Positions 13,489 to 13,599 of a DNA stretch of 13,599 bases are shown piece after piece. Positions within the stretch are counted from its first letter, which is position 1; each line of letters opens with the position of its first letter. The stretch spans positions 1 to 13,599 of the forward strand of contig JBBRCF010000093.1 of assembly GCA_038205135.1 (NCBI GenBank), given 5' to 3'. This DNA comes from UBA9554 sp038205135. Lineage in GTDB: Bacteria; Pseudomonadota; Alphaproteobacteria; Rhodobacterales; Rhodobacteraceae. The notes under the pieces were generated by a model. The model was given only the letters and a program-made list of their open reading frames with translations, was not told where the DNA came from and ran no database searches. Both the position numbers and the translations under genes were made by a program.

Positions 13489-13599
13489 CGCGGCCGGTCG
13501 CCTTAGCATTCGCGCTGCCCGAAACTGTGATAGTGGCACCGGTATCCCCCGGCCCACCTTCGCCGCCCCTGTCGCGCCCGACCACATCCGACCCCGGTG

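Noticed and set aside
1..13599. CRISPR array, tRNA or rRNA genes
   Set aside because: No regularly spaced repeats, cloverleaf sequence or rRNA-like conserved stretch was seen on either strand.

Overview
The window looks like chromosomal DNA from an alphaproteobacterium, most likely of the Rhodobacterales (roseobacter/Rhodobacter group). Reasons: strong GC bias at third codon positions in the housekeeping genes; a minus-strand division and cell wall (dcw) cluster in alphaproteobacterial order; two tandem DUF2484-type membrane proteins between murC and murB; and a CHRD-domain protein ending in a VPLPA-CTERM-like sorting tail. The assignment rests on recognising families by eye; no search was run.

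Layout. All peptidoglycan genes are on the minus strand, so they read from right to left. From the right edge: a kinesin-light-chain-type TPR protein (12154-13488), then murD (10681-12096). Next comes a 3-kb interruption (about 7771-10680): a plus-strand HI0933/BaiN-type flavoprotein (7771-8946), a small and apparently frameshifted gene (9037-9292), the CHRD/VPLPA-CTERM gene (9470-10033), and an AT-richer patch of gene debris (10085-10630). The debris holds a minus-strand coding remnant with its own intrinsic terminator, a 55-codon secreted-type ORF, and the N-terminus of an IS3-type OrfA. The dcw run then resumes as ftsW, murG and murC, joined by 4-nt stop/start overlaps, followed by a possible 29-codon mini-gene and two DUF2484 genes, also joined by ATGA overlaps. 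A lineage-specific insert follows (1771-3222). It is one 482-codon frame cut by an in-frame amber codon, or two translationally coupled genes. After a 16-bp perfect inverted repeat come murB and the 5' two thirds of ddl, which runs off the left edge.

How the genes work together. MurB, MurC and MurD build the UDP-MurNAc peptide, Ddl supplies D-Ala-D-Ala, MurG makes lipid II on the inner face of the membrane, and FtsW polymerises it at the septum. The DUF2484 proteins are small membrane proteins of unknown role in the same transcription unit. The TPR gene and the insert pair have more mixed codon use than the mur genes and look acquired. I see no clear defence, secretion or biosynthetic system. 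The most unusual items are the amber-split insert inside the dcw operon, the doubly overlapped mini-ORF after murC, and the gene debris between murD and ftsW.
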